Assembly: GCA_017994815.1 (NCBI GenBank)
Contig: JAGOJY010000016.1
Span: forward strand, 1-64,000
Direction: 5' to 3'
DNA length: 64,000 bases
Origin: Acidobacteriota bacterium
GTDB taxonomy: Bacteria > Acidobacteriota > Polarisedimenticolia > J045
The first letter of the stretch is position 1; every line of letters starts with the position of its first letter. The notes below the pieces were generated by a model. It saw nothing but the letters and a program-made list of their open reading frames with translations, made no database searches and was not told the DNA's origin. Of the stretch, positions 35,577 through 43,756 are shown in pieces. A program made the position numbers and the translations under genes.

Positions 35577-36776
35577 TCACAGCGCGCGGCGGCGGCCCCG
35601 TCGCTGGGCCAGGTGCCAGCGCCGCAGCTTGAGGCGGGCGAACTCGGGGTCGAGGCGGGCCAGGAGCCACAGCGCGAGCCGCTGCTTGAACCGCTCGAAC
35701 CACGGCCGCTCGTTCTGCAGGAACTCGCGGGTGATGCGCGTCGCGCGCCGTGCGAGGTCGTCCTCGAACTGCCGCAGCGCGGTTTGGGCCAGCCCCGCGT
35801 CGCGGATGCGCAGCATGATCTCGAAGTTGATCCGCAGGCTGCGCGGGTCGAGGTTCGACGAGCCGGCGAACACGATTTCGTCGATCACGATCGACTTGGC
35901 GTGGAGGATCTGCGGCTGGTACTCGTGGATTTCGATCCCGCGCTCCACGAGCCGGCGGTACAGCGAGCGCGACGCGAGTTGCATCAGCCGCACGTCGCTG
36001 CGGCCGGCGAGCAGCAGGCGCACGCGCGCGCCGCGGGCCACCGCCGCGGCCAGCTCCCGGCGCAGCGTCTTCGACGGCAGGAAGTACGCGGAGGTGATCG
36101 CGATCTCCTTCGCGCCGGCGATGTCGCGCCGCAGGGCATCGCGCAACGGGTTGCGGCCGAGGCCGGGCTTGATGAACAGCGCCTCGATCTCGCCGGCCGG
36201 GCCGGCCGTCACGCGCGCGGCCGTGCCGCCCGGCAGGAATCGCCAGTTCTCGCCGGACGCGCGTTCCCACTGCCGGTCGAATTCCGCCGCCAGCACCGCG
36301 GCCACCGGTCCGCGGACTTCCACGCCGCCGTCGCGCCAGCCGACCGTGATGCCGTCGCCGTAGTACTCCTCGGCGATGTTGCAGCCGCCGACGAACGCGA
36401 CGTGCTCGTCGACGACCAGGAGCTTGCGGTGGTCGCGGAAGGTGAACGTGGCCGGGCGCGGCTCGTTGAAGCGGCGCACCTCGCCGCCGGCCCGCACCAG
36501 CCCGGCGAAGTAGTCGCGGCGCAACCCCAACGAGCCGATCGCGTCGGCGAGAACGCGCACGCGGGCACCGCGCTCCGCCGCGGCCGTCAGCGCTTCGCCG
36601 AACCGGCGCCCGACGGCGGAGTCGCTGAACGTGAAGACCTCGAGACGCACGGACCCGCGCGCGCGGGCGATCGCGTCCAGCTGGGCCTCGAGCAAAGCGC
36701 GACCGGTGCCGTGCCAGGTGAAGGGCGGCGCCGCGGCGCGCGGCGGTTCGGCTCGGGTGGTTTCCGGGCTGTCCAT
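35577..36776 (-). CDS. Phospholipase D/cardiolipin synthase-like protein
   Basis: This 399-residue PLD-superfamily enzyme has both catalytic HKD motifs: DHRKLLVVDEHVAFVGGCNI near residue 130 and LHAKSIVIDEIVFAGSSNLD near residue 320. No N-terminal membrane segments are seen, so it resembles the soluble ClsB/YbhO type of cardiolipin synthase. It has a Pro/Ala-rich N-terminus and a basic C-terminal tail (LKLRRWHLAQRRGRRRAL) that could touch membrane phospholipids. ATG 36776 is the first good start. It is divergent from the DUF362 gene. Cardiolipin synthesis is the likely activity; hydrolysis is the alternative. Confidence 0.85.
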   Translation of the reverse strand: MDSPETTRAEPPRAAAPPFTWHGTGRALLEAQLDAIARARGSVRLEVFTFSDSAVGRRFGEALTAAAERGARVRVLADAIGSLGLRRDYFAGLVRAGGEVRRFNEPRPATFTFRDHRKLLVVDEHVAFVGGCNIAEEYYGDGITVGWRDGGVEVRGPVAAVLAAEFDRQWERASGENWRFLPGGTAARVTAGPAGEIEALFIKPGLGRNPLRDALRRDIAGAKEIAITSAYFLPSKTLRRELAAAVARGARVRLLLAGRSDVRLMQLASRSLYRRLVERGIEIHEYQPQILHAKSIVIDEIVFAGSSNLDPRSLRINFEIMLRIRDAGLAQTALRQFEDDLARRATRITREFLQNERPWFERFKQRLALWLLARLDPEFARLKLRRWHLAQRRGRRRAL

Positions 36777-36935
36777 GCCGCCCCGATGATAGGGTGCCGC
36801 CGGCCGGCGTCTCGACGGCGGCCTCTTACTCTCCGCACCAAGACAAGTAAGCAGCGTGGAGTCGCCTCGGACCGGCTTACACTGCGCGACAGCGCGCGGA
36901 CTGCGCGTCGCAGCCCCGCCGCGACGAGGGGTGCC

Positions 36936-38744
36936 GTGGAACACGAACCGCTCACGCCGAGGGAATCTCCCTGCCGCAGCGCCGACCGCGCGCATCGGCT
37001 TGGGCGAGCGTGGCTGCCCGGCCTCGGCCTCGCGGCGCTGGCGTGGTTTTTCCTGCGCAGCGGGACGAAGCCGAGCCGCATCACCTACCCCTGCCAGAAA
37101 GCCGCGCTCTCCACGGCCTCGCTGGCCTTCGGAGCCTCGGCGCTCGGCGCGCTGGTCGTGCTGCGGCGCTGGCTGCGCGCGCGGCTGTTGTCGCCGGCCG
37201 GGCTGCTGCTGGGAGCGCTGGGCGTCGTCGCGGCCGCGACGAGCTGGTCCTGGCTCACCAGTGCCGACGCGCCCACGGGGCCCGTGCTGTCGGCACGCGC
37301 CGATTACCGCGCGACCGTGTTCCACAAGGTCGGGTGCGCGCAGCAACCGGCCGGCGACCACTTCCCGGGGCTCGACGACCTGCTCGAGATGATGGGCGCC
37401 TGCGGCCTGAAGTTCTATCGCTCGAACACGGCGTCGCTGGTGGCGGGGCCGGACGGCATCCTGGCCGCGGATGACGTCGTCGTGGTCAAGATCAACTACC
37501 AGTGGCCCGAGCGCGGCGGCACGAACACCGACCTGCTGCGCGGCCTGTTGGCGCGGATCGTGGAGCACCCGGACGGCTTCACGGGCGAGATCGTGGTCGC
37601 CGAGAACGCCCAGTTCAATTCGACCTCCAACCTCGACCGCGAGGCGAACAACGCCGAGAACACGGCGCAGAGCCCGCAGGACGTGGTGCAGTCGTTCAAG
37701 GCCCGCGGCTTTCGCGTTTCGACCTACGACTGGACCCTGATCCGCTTCACCTCGGTCACCGAGTACGCGGGGGGAAACGGCAACGACGGCTACGTGGTGC
37801 TGCCGTACGATCCCCGCTATCTCGGCCGCGTTTCGTACCCGAAGTTCCGCTCGGAGTACGGGGCGCGGATCAGCCTGAGGCGCGGGCTGTGGACCGGCAG
37901 TTCCTACGACCGCGCGCACCTGAAGTTCCTCAACGTCCCGGTGCTGAAGTCCCACCATTCGAGCTACGGCGCGACGGCGGCGGTGAAGCACTACATGGGC
38001 GTGGTGACCGGCGAGCTGAACACCAATTCGCACCTCGGGATCGGCTCCGGGATCCTCGGCGCGACGATCGGCGAGATCGGCCCGGCCGACCTCAACCTGC
38101 TCGATGCGACCTGGATCAACGCCAACCCCTACAGCGGCCCGGCGACGAGCTACGGCGGCGCCACGCGCAAGGACATGCTGGTGGCGAGCACGGACCCGGT
38201 CGCGCTCGACATCTGGGCGGTGAAGAACATCCTGGTCCCCGGCTTCGTCGAGAACGGCTACTCGCCGCCGTGGCCGACGCCGAGCGCCGATCCGGACGAC
38301 CCGAGCAGCGCCTTCCGCCGCTATCTCGACCGGTCGATGAACTTCATCCTCGAGAAGGGCTACCAGGTCACCAACGACCTGGCCGCGATCGACCTCGTGA
38401 ACCTCGGGCCACCCGGCGCGGCTTCCGACCCGCGGGGAGTGGGTGCGCCGTTCACGATCGCGCGGCAGGCTGGCGGTTACGCGCTCGCGTGGTCGGCGCC
38501 GGTCCGCGGCGGCGCGGCGAGCGAGTACCAGCTCTACCGCACCGACCTCGCCCGCGCGCAGAAGCTGGCCGCGCCCGAGTGCGAGGCGCCGCTTGGCGAC
38601 GGGACGACGGCATTCCTGCCCGATCTACCCGCGAACCACGGGTTCCTCGTGGTCGCGCGCAACGCGGCCGGCGACGGGTCGCTGGGATCCGACGGCGCGG
38701 GGCGCGAGCGGCCCAGCCCGGCTGCCGGCAGCGCCTGCCCGTAG
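36936..38744 (+). CDS. DUF362 protein with N-terminal membrane segments and C-terminal Fn3-like domain
   Basis: This 602-residue protein starts at GTG 36936, with GAGGGG 5 bases upstream. Three hydrophobic segments (about 30-110) precede a DUF362 domain (about 120-490) with VVVVKINYQWPERGGTNTDL, KSHHSSYGATAAVKHYMGVV and ASTDPVALDIWAVKNIL. DUF362 proteins are often linked to iron-sulphur chemistry, but there is no ferredoxin motif here. The C-terminal ~100 residues are an Fn3-like module (YQLYRTDLARAQK, GFLVVARNAAGDGSLGSDGA) ending RERPSPAAGSACP, related to the ends of two other secreted proteins in this window. Function unknown. Confidence 0.78.
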   Translation: MEHEPLTPRESPCRSADRAHRLGRAWLPGLGLAALAWFFLRSGTKPSRITYPCQKAALSTASLAFGASALGALVVLRRWLRARLLSPAGLLLGALGVVAAATSWSWLTSADAPTGPVLSARADYRATVFHKVGCAQQPAGDHFPGLDDLLEMMGACGLKFYRSNTASLVAGPDGILAADDVVVVKINYQWPERGGTNTDLLRGLLARIVEHPDGFTGEIVVAENAQFNSTSNLDREANNAENTAQSPQDVVQSFKARGFRVSTYDWTLIRFTSVTEYAGGNGNDGYVVLPYDPRYLGRVSYPKFRSEYGARISLRRGLWTGSSYDRAHLKFLNVPVLKSHHSSYGATAAVKHYMGVVTGELNTNSHLGIGSGILGATIGEIGPADLNLLDATWINANPYSGPATSYGGATRKDMLVASTDPVALDIWAVKNILVPGFVENGYSPPWPTPSADPDDPSSAFRRYLDRSMNFILEKGYQVTNDLAAIDLVNLGPPGAASDPRGVGAPFTIARQAGGYALAWSAPVRGGAASEYQLYRTDLARAQKLAAPECEAPLGDGTTAFLPDLPANHGFLVVARNAAGDGSLGSDGAGRERPSPAAGSACP

Positions 38745-38761
38745 CGCGCCTCGGGGACGCC

Positions 38762-38781
38762 CGGGAACATGGTGGTTCCCG
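38762..38781 (+). terminator. Hairpin after the DUF362 gene
   Basis: CGGGAAC / GTTCCCG arms of 7 bases with a 6-base loop start 17 bases after the stop codon. There is no U-tract. It is a weak terminator candidate. Confidence 0.35.
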
Positions 38782-39012
38782 TCGCAAATACCCCGGATCG
38801 TGGTCTGGGTGCGGGTGCGCTGTTGACGCGACGCGGAAGCGTCCCGGAGAATCGCGCCCGGTCTCGGGCGTGGGCCGGTACGCAGAGCGGTCGTCCGGCG
38901 AACAGTCGGTGAACAGGCGGCACGACCTCACGGGAGTCCGACCTCGGGGCCGTGTCGCAGCGAAGTCCAGGCCCTACCTCGAGCGGCGGGTGACGATGCT
39001 ATCGGCGGACGC

Positions 39013-39603
39013 GTGACCGGGACGGGAACGACGGGCGACGACTCGCCTGGCCCTGGAGGAACCGGTGCGGCCAGGGTGACCGGAAACCAGGCCGACATCC
39101 GTGAAAAGGACGCCGCGCTGATCCGCGCGGAGATCGCCCGCACAGTGCGCAAGGTGTGCCCGTCCGCGATCGCCGGGCAGGCGGACGACATTGCACAGGA
39201 CGTCCTGCTCCGCCTCCTGGAAAGAGATGAAGTAGATCCGGCCCGGCCAGCGTCTTATTGGAGGAAGGCGGCGTACCACGCCGTCATCGACGAGATCCGG
39301 CGGCGGCGGCGGCGGCGCGAGGAACCGCTGGGTGACCCGGGCTCGCAGGCGGAACCGACCGCCCCCTTCGCGCACGACCCGGAGCAGCGGGCCACGGGGA
39401 GCCAGGTGGGCGAGGCGATCACCTATTGCGTACGGCGGCTGCGCGACACGCGCCGGCTCCCGGTGGTGCTGTTCCTCCAAGGCCACAGCGTCCAGGAGGC
39501 GGCGGCCCTGCTCGGCTGGGAGGTCAAGCGCGCCGAGAGCGGGCTGTATCGCGGGTTGAAGGACCTGCGGGTGTGCCTGGCGCGCAAGGGGTGGAGTCGA
39601 TGA
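39013..39603 (+). CDS. ECF-type RNA polymerase sigma factor
   Basis: This 196-residue sigma factor has region 2 (ADDIAQDVLLRLLE, YWRKAAYHAVIDEIRRRRRR) and region 4 (LPVVLFLQGHSVQEAAALLG, VKRAESGLYRGLKDLR). The family norm is ~180-200 residues. A Gly/Thr-rich N-terminal extension of ~25 residues is unusual. Its stop overlaps the ATG of the anti-sigma gene and the CHAT gene follows, so the three form one operon. It probably directs transcription of its own operon plus a regulon, under control of the membrane anti-sigma factor. GTG 39013 is used; no strong ribosome site is visible. Confidence 0.85.
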   Translation: MTGTGTTGDDSPGPGGTGAARVTGNQADIREKDAALIRAEIARTVRKVCPSAIAGQADDIAQDVLLRLLERDEVDPARPASYWRKAAYHAVIDEIRRRRRRREEPLGDPGSQAEPTAPFAHDPEQRATGSQVGEAITYCVRRLRDTRRLPVVLFLQGHSVQEAAALLGWEVKRAESGLYRGLKDLRVCLARKGWSR

Positions 39604-40244
39604 GCACGGAGGAAAGTCGACTGCGCGAGGAATGGCGCGAGCGGACTCCGGCCGGCCCCGCCCCTCGCGGCTGCCTCGAGGCGGAGCAGGTCTGGCGCGC
39701 GGTGACGCTCGAGACATCGGCGCGCGAGCGGCGATCGGTGATCGACCACATGTCGAACTGTGCCCGGTGCGCCGAGATCTGGCGGCTCGCCAGCGAACTC
39801 AGCGAGCACGTGCCAGCGCGGGCCCAAGCGGTGCGGCGGCGACGGCGGGTCGGCTTGCCGCGGCTTGCGCTCGCGGCCGCAGCGCTCGTCGCCGCCGTCG
39901 GACTGGGTTGGTTCGCCCTGCAGCGCGGCACGGATCAGAGCGTCTTGCGAGCAACGGAGCCGGGACTGCGCTCGCTGCTCGAAGACGGCGCCGCGCTGCC
40001 GCGCGAGCATTTCCTCCTGCGCTGGACGCCGGGGCCGCCGGGAACGATCTACGACATCCAGATCGCGACGACGGAGCTGAGACTCGTGACGCGCGGCGTG
40101 GCGCTCACGACACCGGAGTTCCTGGTCCCCGAACGGGCGCTCACGGACCTCGCGCGCGGCACCTCGATCGCCTGGCGCGTCGAAGCGACTCTTCCCGACG
40201 GCCACGTGGTCAGCTCCGTCACGTACTTCAACGTCGTGCGCTGA
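39600..40244 (+). CDS. Membrane-anchored zinc-finger anti-sigma factor
   Basis: This 214-residue protein has a cytoplasmic N-terminal zf-HC2-like element (CLEAEQVW, then HMSNCARCAEIW with the His-x3-Cys-x2-Cys zinc motif). One membrane segment lies at about residues 85-105 (LPRLALAAAALVAAVGLGWF). An extracytoplasmic domain of ~105 residues has Fn3-like strands (FLLRWTPGPPGTIYDIQIAT, VSSVTYFNVV). The ATG at 39600 overlaps the sigma-factor stop (ATGA). It would hold the sigma factor at the membrane and release it on an outside signal. The outer domain is the probable sensor. Confidence 0.85.
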   Translation: MSTEESRLREEWRERTPAGPAPRGCLEAEQVWRAVTLETSARERRSVIDHMSNCARCAEIWRLASELSEHVPARAQAVRRRRRVGLPRLALAAAALVAAVGLGWFALQRGTDQSVLRATEPGLRSLLEDGAALPREHFLLRWTPGPPGTIYDIQIATTELRLVTRGVALTTPEFLVPERALTDLARGTSIAWRVEATLPDGHVVSSVTYFNVVR

Positions 40245-40246
40245 TC

Positions 40247-42997
40247 GTGGTTCTGCGCGCGGCGGCGCTCGCCTTGCTCCTGCTCGCCTCCCCGGCCTGG
40301 GCGGGTGACGCCTGCGAGGGGCTGCGCGAGCGGGCGCCGCGCGATCCGCATTCCTGCGAGTGCTTCCGCGGTCCGATGGTGTCCCGCGAGACGTTTCGTG
40401 CCCTCGAGCAGCGCCTAGGGGGCTGGCTGGACGAGACGCCGGAAGATCCGTGGTTGCTGGCGGCGCTCGGGGGTCTGGTCGTCGAGCGCGACGCGGTACG
40501 GGCGCGCCCCTTGCTCGAGCAAGCACTCGGATCGTTCGTCGCGGCGCGTCAGGCGGCCGGTGAAGCGTACGTGCGGCTGCTCCTGGCCCGCGATTTCCAG
40601 CGCCGCCGCCGGGTGCCGGATCTCCGCCGCGAGATGGCCGCGGCCGAGGCCCTGACGAAAGTCGCGGACCATCCGGTCTTGACGGCGTGGCTCGCGCGAC
40701 TTGAAGCGGGCGAGCTGGGATTGCAGTCCCTGCACGAGGAAGCGCTTTTCGTCGCGCGCAGGGCGACGCTCCTGGAGCCGTTCGAATCCCTGCCGCCCAG
40801 CCTGCGGTACGGGCTCCTGGGCCAGGCCGCGACCTCGGCGCGCCTGTCCGGGCGCCCGTCGGAGGCGCTGGTCTTCGCGCGCCGGGCCGGCGAGACGTGC
40901 GGCCCGTCGGCCGCGTGCCGATCCGAGGTGGCCTACGAAGTCTCCGTCATCACGGGCGTGTTAGCCCGCGCGGGTCTCGCCACGCGCGCCGATGCCGAGC
41001 AGCGGACCCGGGAGGCCTACGTCGCGGCCGAGGCGCTCGGGGAATCGTCGGCATGGGCCGCGATCCACTCGCTGTGCGCGCTGGGCGAATGGGTGCAGCC
41101 ACCGGAGTCCAGCGAGTGGAACCGGCTGTGCCAGGAGCGCGCGCTGGCGCTGGGCTGCCTGGACCTGCACCTCGATGCGCTGTTGCGCAGCGCATCGGCC
41201 ATGGACGTCTCCGATCCGGCCGAGGTCCAGCGCGCGGTTCGCCGCCTCGAGGACAAGGCCCGCGAGCACCGCCGCTTGCCGCTCGTCGGGGATCCCGATC
41301 CCGCGGACATTCTCCACACCGTGTCCCGGCTGCACGAGCGATCCGGCCAACGTGACGCAGCGATCGCCGCGCTCTCGGAGGCGATCGACTTCCGCGAGAA
41401 GCTGCGAGACCGCCAGACCGATGCGGAGTCGCGCGCCAGCATCCTGTCGCGCTCCGCGCCGTTGTACTACGAGCTGGCGGCGTCCCTCGCCTTCGGGCCG
41501 GGAAACGACATTGCGCGCGCCTTCGCGACGATCGAGGCCTTGCGCGCGAGATCCCTGCTCGACGACCTCGCGCGCGCCTCCGGAGTCTCGCCGGCTCCCG
41601 GCGGGGCGGACGCCGATGATCTGTCGCGGACCGTGTTGGAGATCGCCGCCGCGCAATCGCTGCTCGCCGACGCTGCATTGCCCGAGGCCGAGCGGGACGC
41701 GGCGCTGCGGCAGCTCGACCGCCTCGAAGCGCGCGAAACGGAGCTGGCCGCGCGCGTCGCGCGCGCAAATCCGGGCTGGGCCGAGGCCCGGCGGCCGCGC
41801 CTCGCAGAGCTGGCGGAAGTGCGCGGCCTGCTCGGGCACGACGAAGCCCTGGTCCTGTTCCAGCTCCCGCCCCCCGGCACGTCCAACGCGTGGAGCCTCG
41901 TGATCACCTCGGCCGGTGAGCATGTCGTGCAGCTCGAGGATTCCGAGATCGGTGCGGTGCTTGCGCTCTATCTCGGAACGATCGAGCGCCGCACCGCAGC
42001 GCCGGCAGAGATGACGGCCGCGATCGAGCGCGCGTTCGTATCCCCGGTGATCGACGCCCTGCCCCGGGCGGTGCGCAAGCTCGTCATCGTCCCGGACGGC
42101 CCGATCGCACGCCTGCCGATCGCCGCGCTCCCCGACCCGCGGACGGGCCGGCCACTCGTCGAGACGTTCGACCTGAGCCTGGCTCCGTCTGCCACGGCCT
42201 GGCTTGCGCTGCGCGGATCGCCGACGGATCGGCTCGCGCCCGCCGCCCTCGGCCTGGGCGACGTGACGAGAGGGCGCCCCGGTACGAGCGACGTCGAGCG
42301 CAGCTATGGCCTGACCGTGGAGCAGTTCGCGCTGCCACGCAGCCGGTCGGAGGTGCGCGCCGTGATCGAAGCCGTGGGAGGCGCGAGCCGCGCGCTCTAT
42401 TCGGCCGGGGCGAGCGAGGCCGCGATCAAGCGGCTCGACCTCGTGCCGTTCGGCGTCGTGCATTTCGCGACCCACGCCGTGGTCAACACGGCCAGACCCT
42501 CGCGCTCGGCGATCCTGCTCGCGCCCGGAGATGCCCGCGAGGACGGGCTGCTGCAACCGCGCGAGATCGCGGCCCTCGACTTCAGCCGCAAGCTCGTCTT
42601 TCTTTCGGCCTGCAGCAGCGCCGCCGGACGAGAACTCCGGGGCGAGGGACCGCTCAGCCTGGCCCGTGTCTTCCTCGGCGCCGGCGCGCGCGCGGTGATC
42701 GGTACCGTCTGGCCCGTCCAGGACGCGGAGGCCACGGCCCTCGCCGGCCGCTTCTACGATCGCCTCGCCCGGGGCGAAACCGCGTCCGCCGCGCTCGCAA
42801 CCGCGCAGCGCGAGCTGCTCGCCGCCGGCACACCGCCCGCCGCCTGGGCGGGGTTCATCGTGATCGGCGACGGCGATGCCGCGCTGGCCGCGCGGGCCCA
42901 GGCGGAACCGGTTGCGTCATGGGGTCGCATTGCGGCGATCACGGGTCTCGCCGGCCTCGCCGTCGTGCTCGCCTGGCTGTACCTGCGAAGACGCTGA
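40247..42997 (+). CDS. Exported TPR-CHAT caspase-like protease with C-terminal membrane anchor
   Basis: This 916-residue protein has a signal peptide (1-20) and a helical TPR-rich region (about 50-500). A CHAT peptidase domain (about 600-890) has catalytic His in VHFATHAVVN and Cys in VFLSACSSAAG, plus the family block AVIGTVWPVQDAEA. A final membrane segment (AAITGLAGLAVVLAWLYL) and RRR tail follow. Both catalytic residues are present, so proteolysis is likely. GTG 40247 lies 3 bases after the anti-sigma stop. The topology places the protease outside the cytoplasmic membrane, anchored at its C-terminus. With the sigma and anti-sigma factors it looks like an envelope stress or cleavage-signalling unit; the target is unknown. 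Confidence 0.85.
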   Translation: MVLRAAALALLLLASPAWAGDACEGLRERAPRDPHSCECFRGPMVSRETFRALEQRLGGWLDETPEDPWLLAALGGLVVERDAVRARPLLEQALGSFVAARQAAGEAYVRLLLARDFQRRRRVPDLRREMAAAEALTKVADHPVLTAWLARLEAGELGLQSLHEEALFVARRATLLEPFESLPPSLRYGLLGQAATSARLSGRPSEALVFARRAGETCGPSAACRSEVAYEVSVITGVLARAGLATRADAEQRTREAYVAAEALGESSAWAAIHSLCALGEWVQPPESSEWNRLCQERALALGCLDLHLDALLRSASAMDVSDPAEVQRAVRRLEDKAREHRRLPLVGDPDPADILHTVSRLHERSGQRDAAIAALSEAIDFREKLRDRQTDAESRASILSRSAPLYYELAASLAFGPGNDIARAFATIEALRARSLLDDLARASGVSPAPGGADADDLSRTVLEIAAAQSLLADAALPEAERDAALRQLDRLEARETELAARVARANPGWAEARRPRLAELAEVRGLLGHDEALVLFQLPPPGTSNAWSLVITSAGEHVVQLEDSEIGAVLALYLGTIERRTAAPAEMTAAIERAFVSPVIDALPRAVRKLVIVPDGPIARLPIAALPDPRTGRPLVETFDLSLAPSATAWLALRGSPTDRLAPAALGLGDVTRGRPGTSDVERSYGLTVEQFALPRSRSEVRAVIEAVGGASRALYSAGASEAAIKRLDLVPFGVVHFATHAVVNTARPSRSAILLAPGDAREDGLLQPREIAALDFSRKLVFLSACSSAAGRELRGEGPLSLARVFLGAGARAVIGTVWPVQDAEATALAGRFYDRLARGETASAALATAQRELLAAGTPPAAWAGFIVIGDGDAALAARAQAEPVASWGRIAAITGLAGLAVVLAWLYLRRR

Positions 42998-43168
42998 CTG
43001 CCTGCACCAAGCCCGGTTCGTTTTCGTTTAGCGACAGTGCGCGATCGTTCGCCTGGGGCGACACCGCTCCTGCGCGGCCACGATGCCGGCCGCCCTTGCA
43101 TGGCGCCCATGGACCGGAAAGGGCTCGGCTTGCCGGAAGACTAACGTCGCCGCGCGCCGCGGCTGAGT

Positions 43169-43570
43169 TCACGGGAGATGCGGCGCGGCGCCGTGGGAAA
43201 CCCACCACCAGGCCAGCGTGTAGGTAACGATGCCGCTGAACGAAAACGCCAGAAACGCTTTGGCGGGCCGCTGAATTCCCTGCCCTTTCAGCAGCGGCAC
43301 ACAGATCGCCGCCGCATCCAAGACATCGTGCGCCGCATTGAACAAAAGGGAGAAGCCCAGCAGCTTCGGATCCTTCAACGTGAGGAAGATCAGCGCCCCC
43401 AGGCCGAGATCGCGGATTCCGAACAGGCGCGCAAAAAGGCGCATTGTCGGAGTGATGTGGGTCGCGGGAAAACCGAAAAGCCTGGCGAGCGGGTCGGGCG
43501 CGAGAATCGGTCCCAACCCGATCAGCACGCGGGCGACACCCAGAACAGCGGCAAACACGGTCACGTCCAT
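43169..43570 (-). CDS. Small four-helix membrane protein (DUF4267-like)
   Basis: This 133-residue protein has four hydrophobic segments and the conserved-looking motifs GLGPILAPDPLARLFGFP, LFARLFGIRDLGLGALIFL and FNAAHDVLDAAAI. It resembles small uncharacterised membrane proteins of the DUF4267 type. The ATG at 43570 has only a weak GAG upstream. It lies downstream of the repeat-protein operon on the same strand but beyond a strong hairpin, so it is probably separate. Function unknown. Confidence 0.7.
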   Translation of the reverse strand: MDVTVFAAVLGVARVLIGLGPILAPDPLARLFGFPATHITPTMRLFARLFGIRDLGLGALIFLTLKDPKLLGFSLLFNAAHDVLDAAAICVPLLKGQGIQRPAKAFLAFSFSGIVTYTLAWWWVSHGAAPHLP

Positions 43571-43645
43571 TGCTCATTGATACCATGACGCGGAGCGTTC
43601 CGGAGATTTTTGCGGGGTTTCGGCCACCCAGCCCCCGGCCCGGCT

Positions 43646-43674
43646 GCGCGGCGCCGCCCCCGACGGCGCCGCGC
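43646..43674 (-). terminator. Strong GC hairpin downstream of repeat-protein copy 2
   Basis: Perfect 11-base arms GCGCGGCGCCG / CGGCGCCGCGC with a 7-base loop lie ~83 bases after the stop codon. There is no U-tract. It separates the repeat-protein operon from the small membrane-protein gene. Confidence 0.45.
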
Positions 43675-43756
43675 TCGATGCGGGCTTCTTCGGCCGGGCG
43701 CTTCGGCCGGCGGCGCGCAACGCCCTCGGTGCGCCACCGCATTCATGGAACCGGGC

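Noticed and set aside
43017-43245. Inverted match CGTTTTCGTTTAGC / CGCTGAACGAAAACG about 200 bases apart
   Set aside because: It is short and imperfect, and one arm lies inside the small membrane-protein gene. There is no associated element, so it is probably chance.
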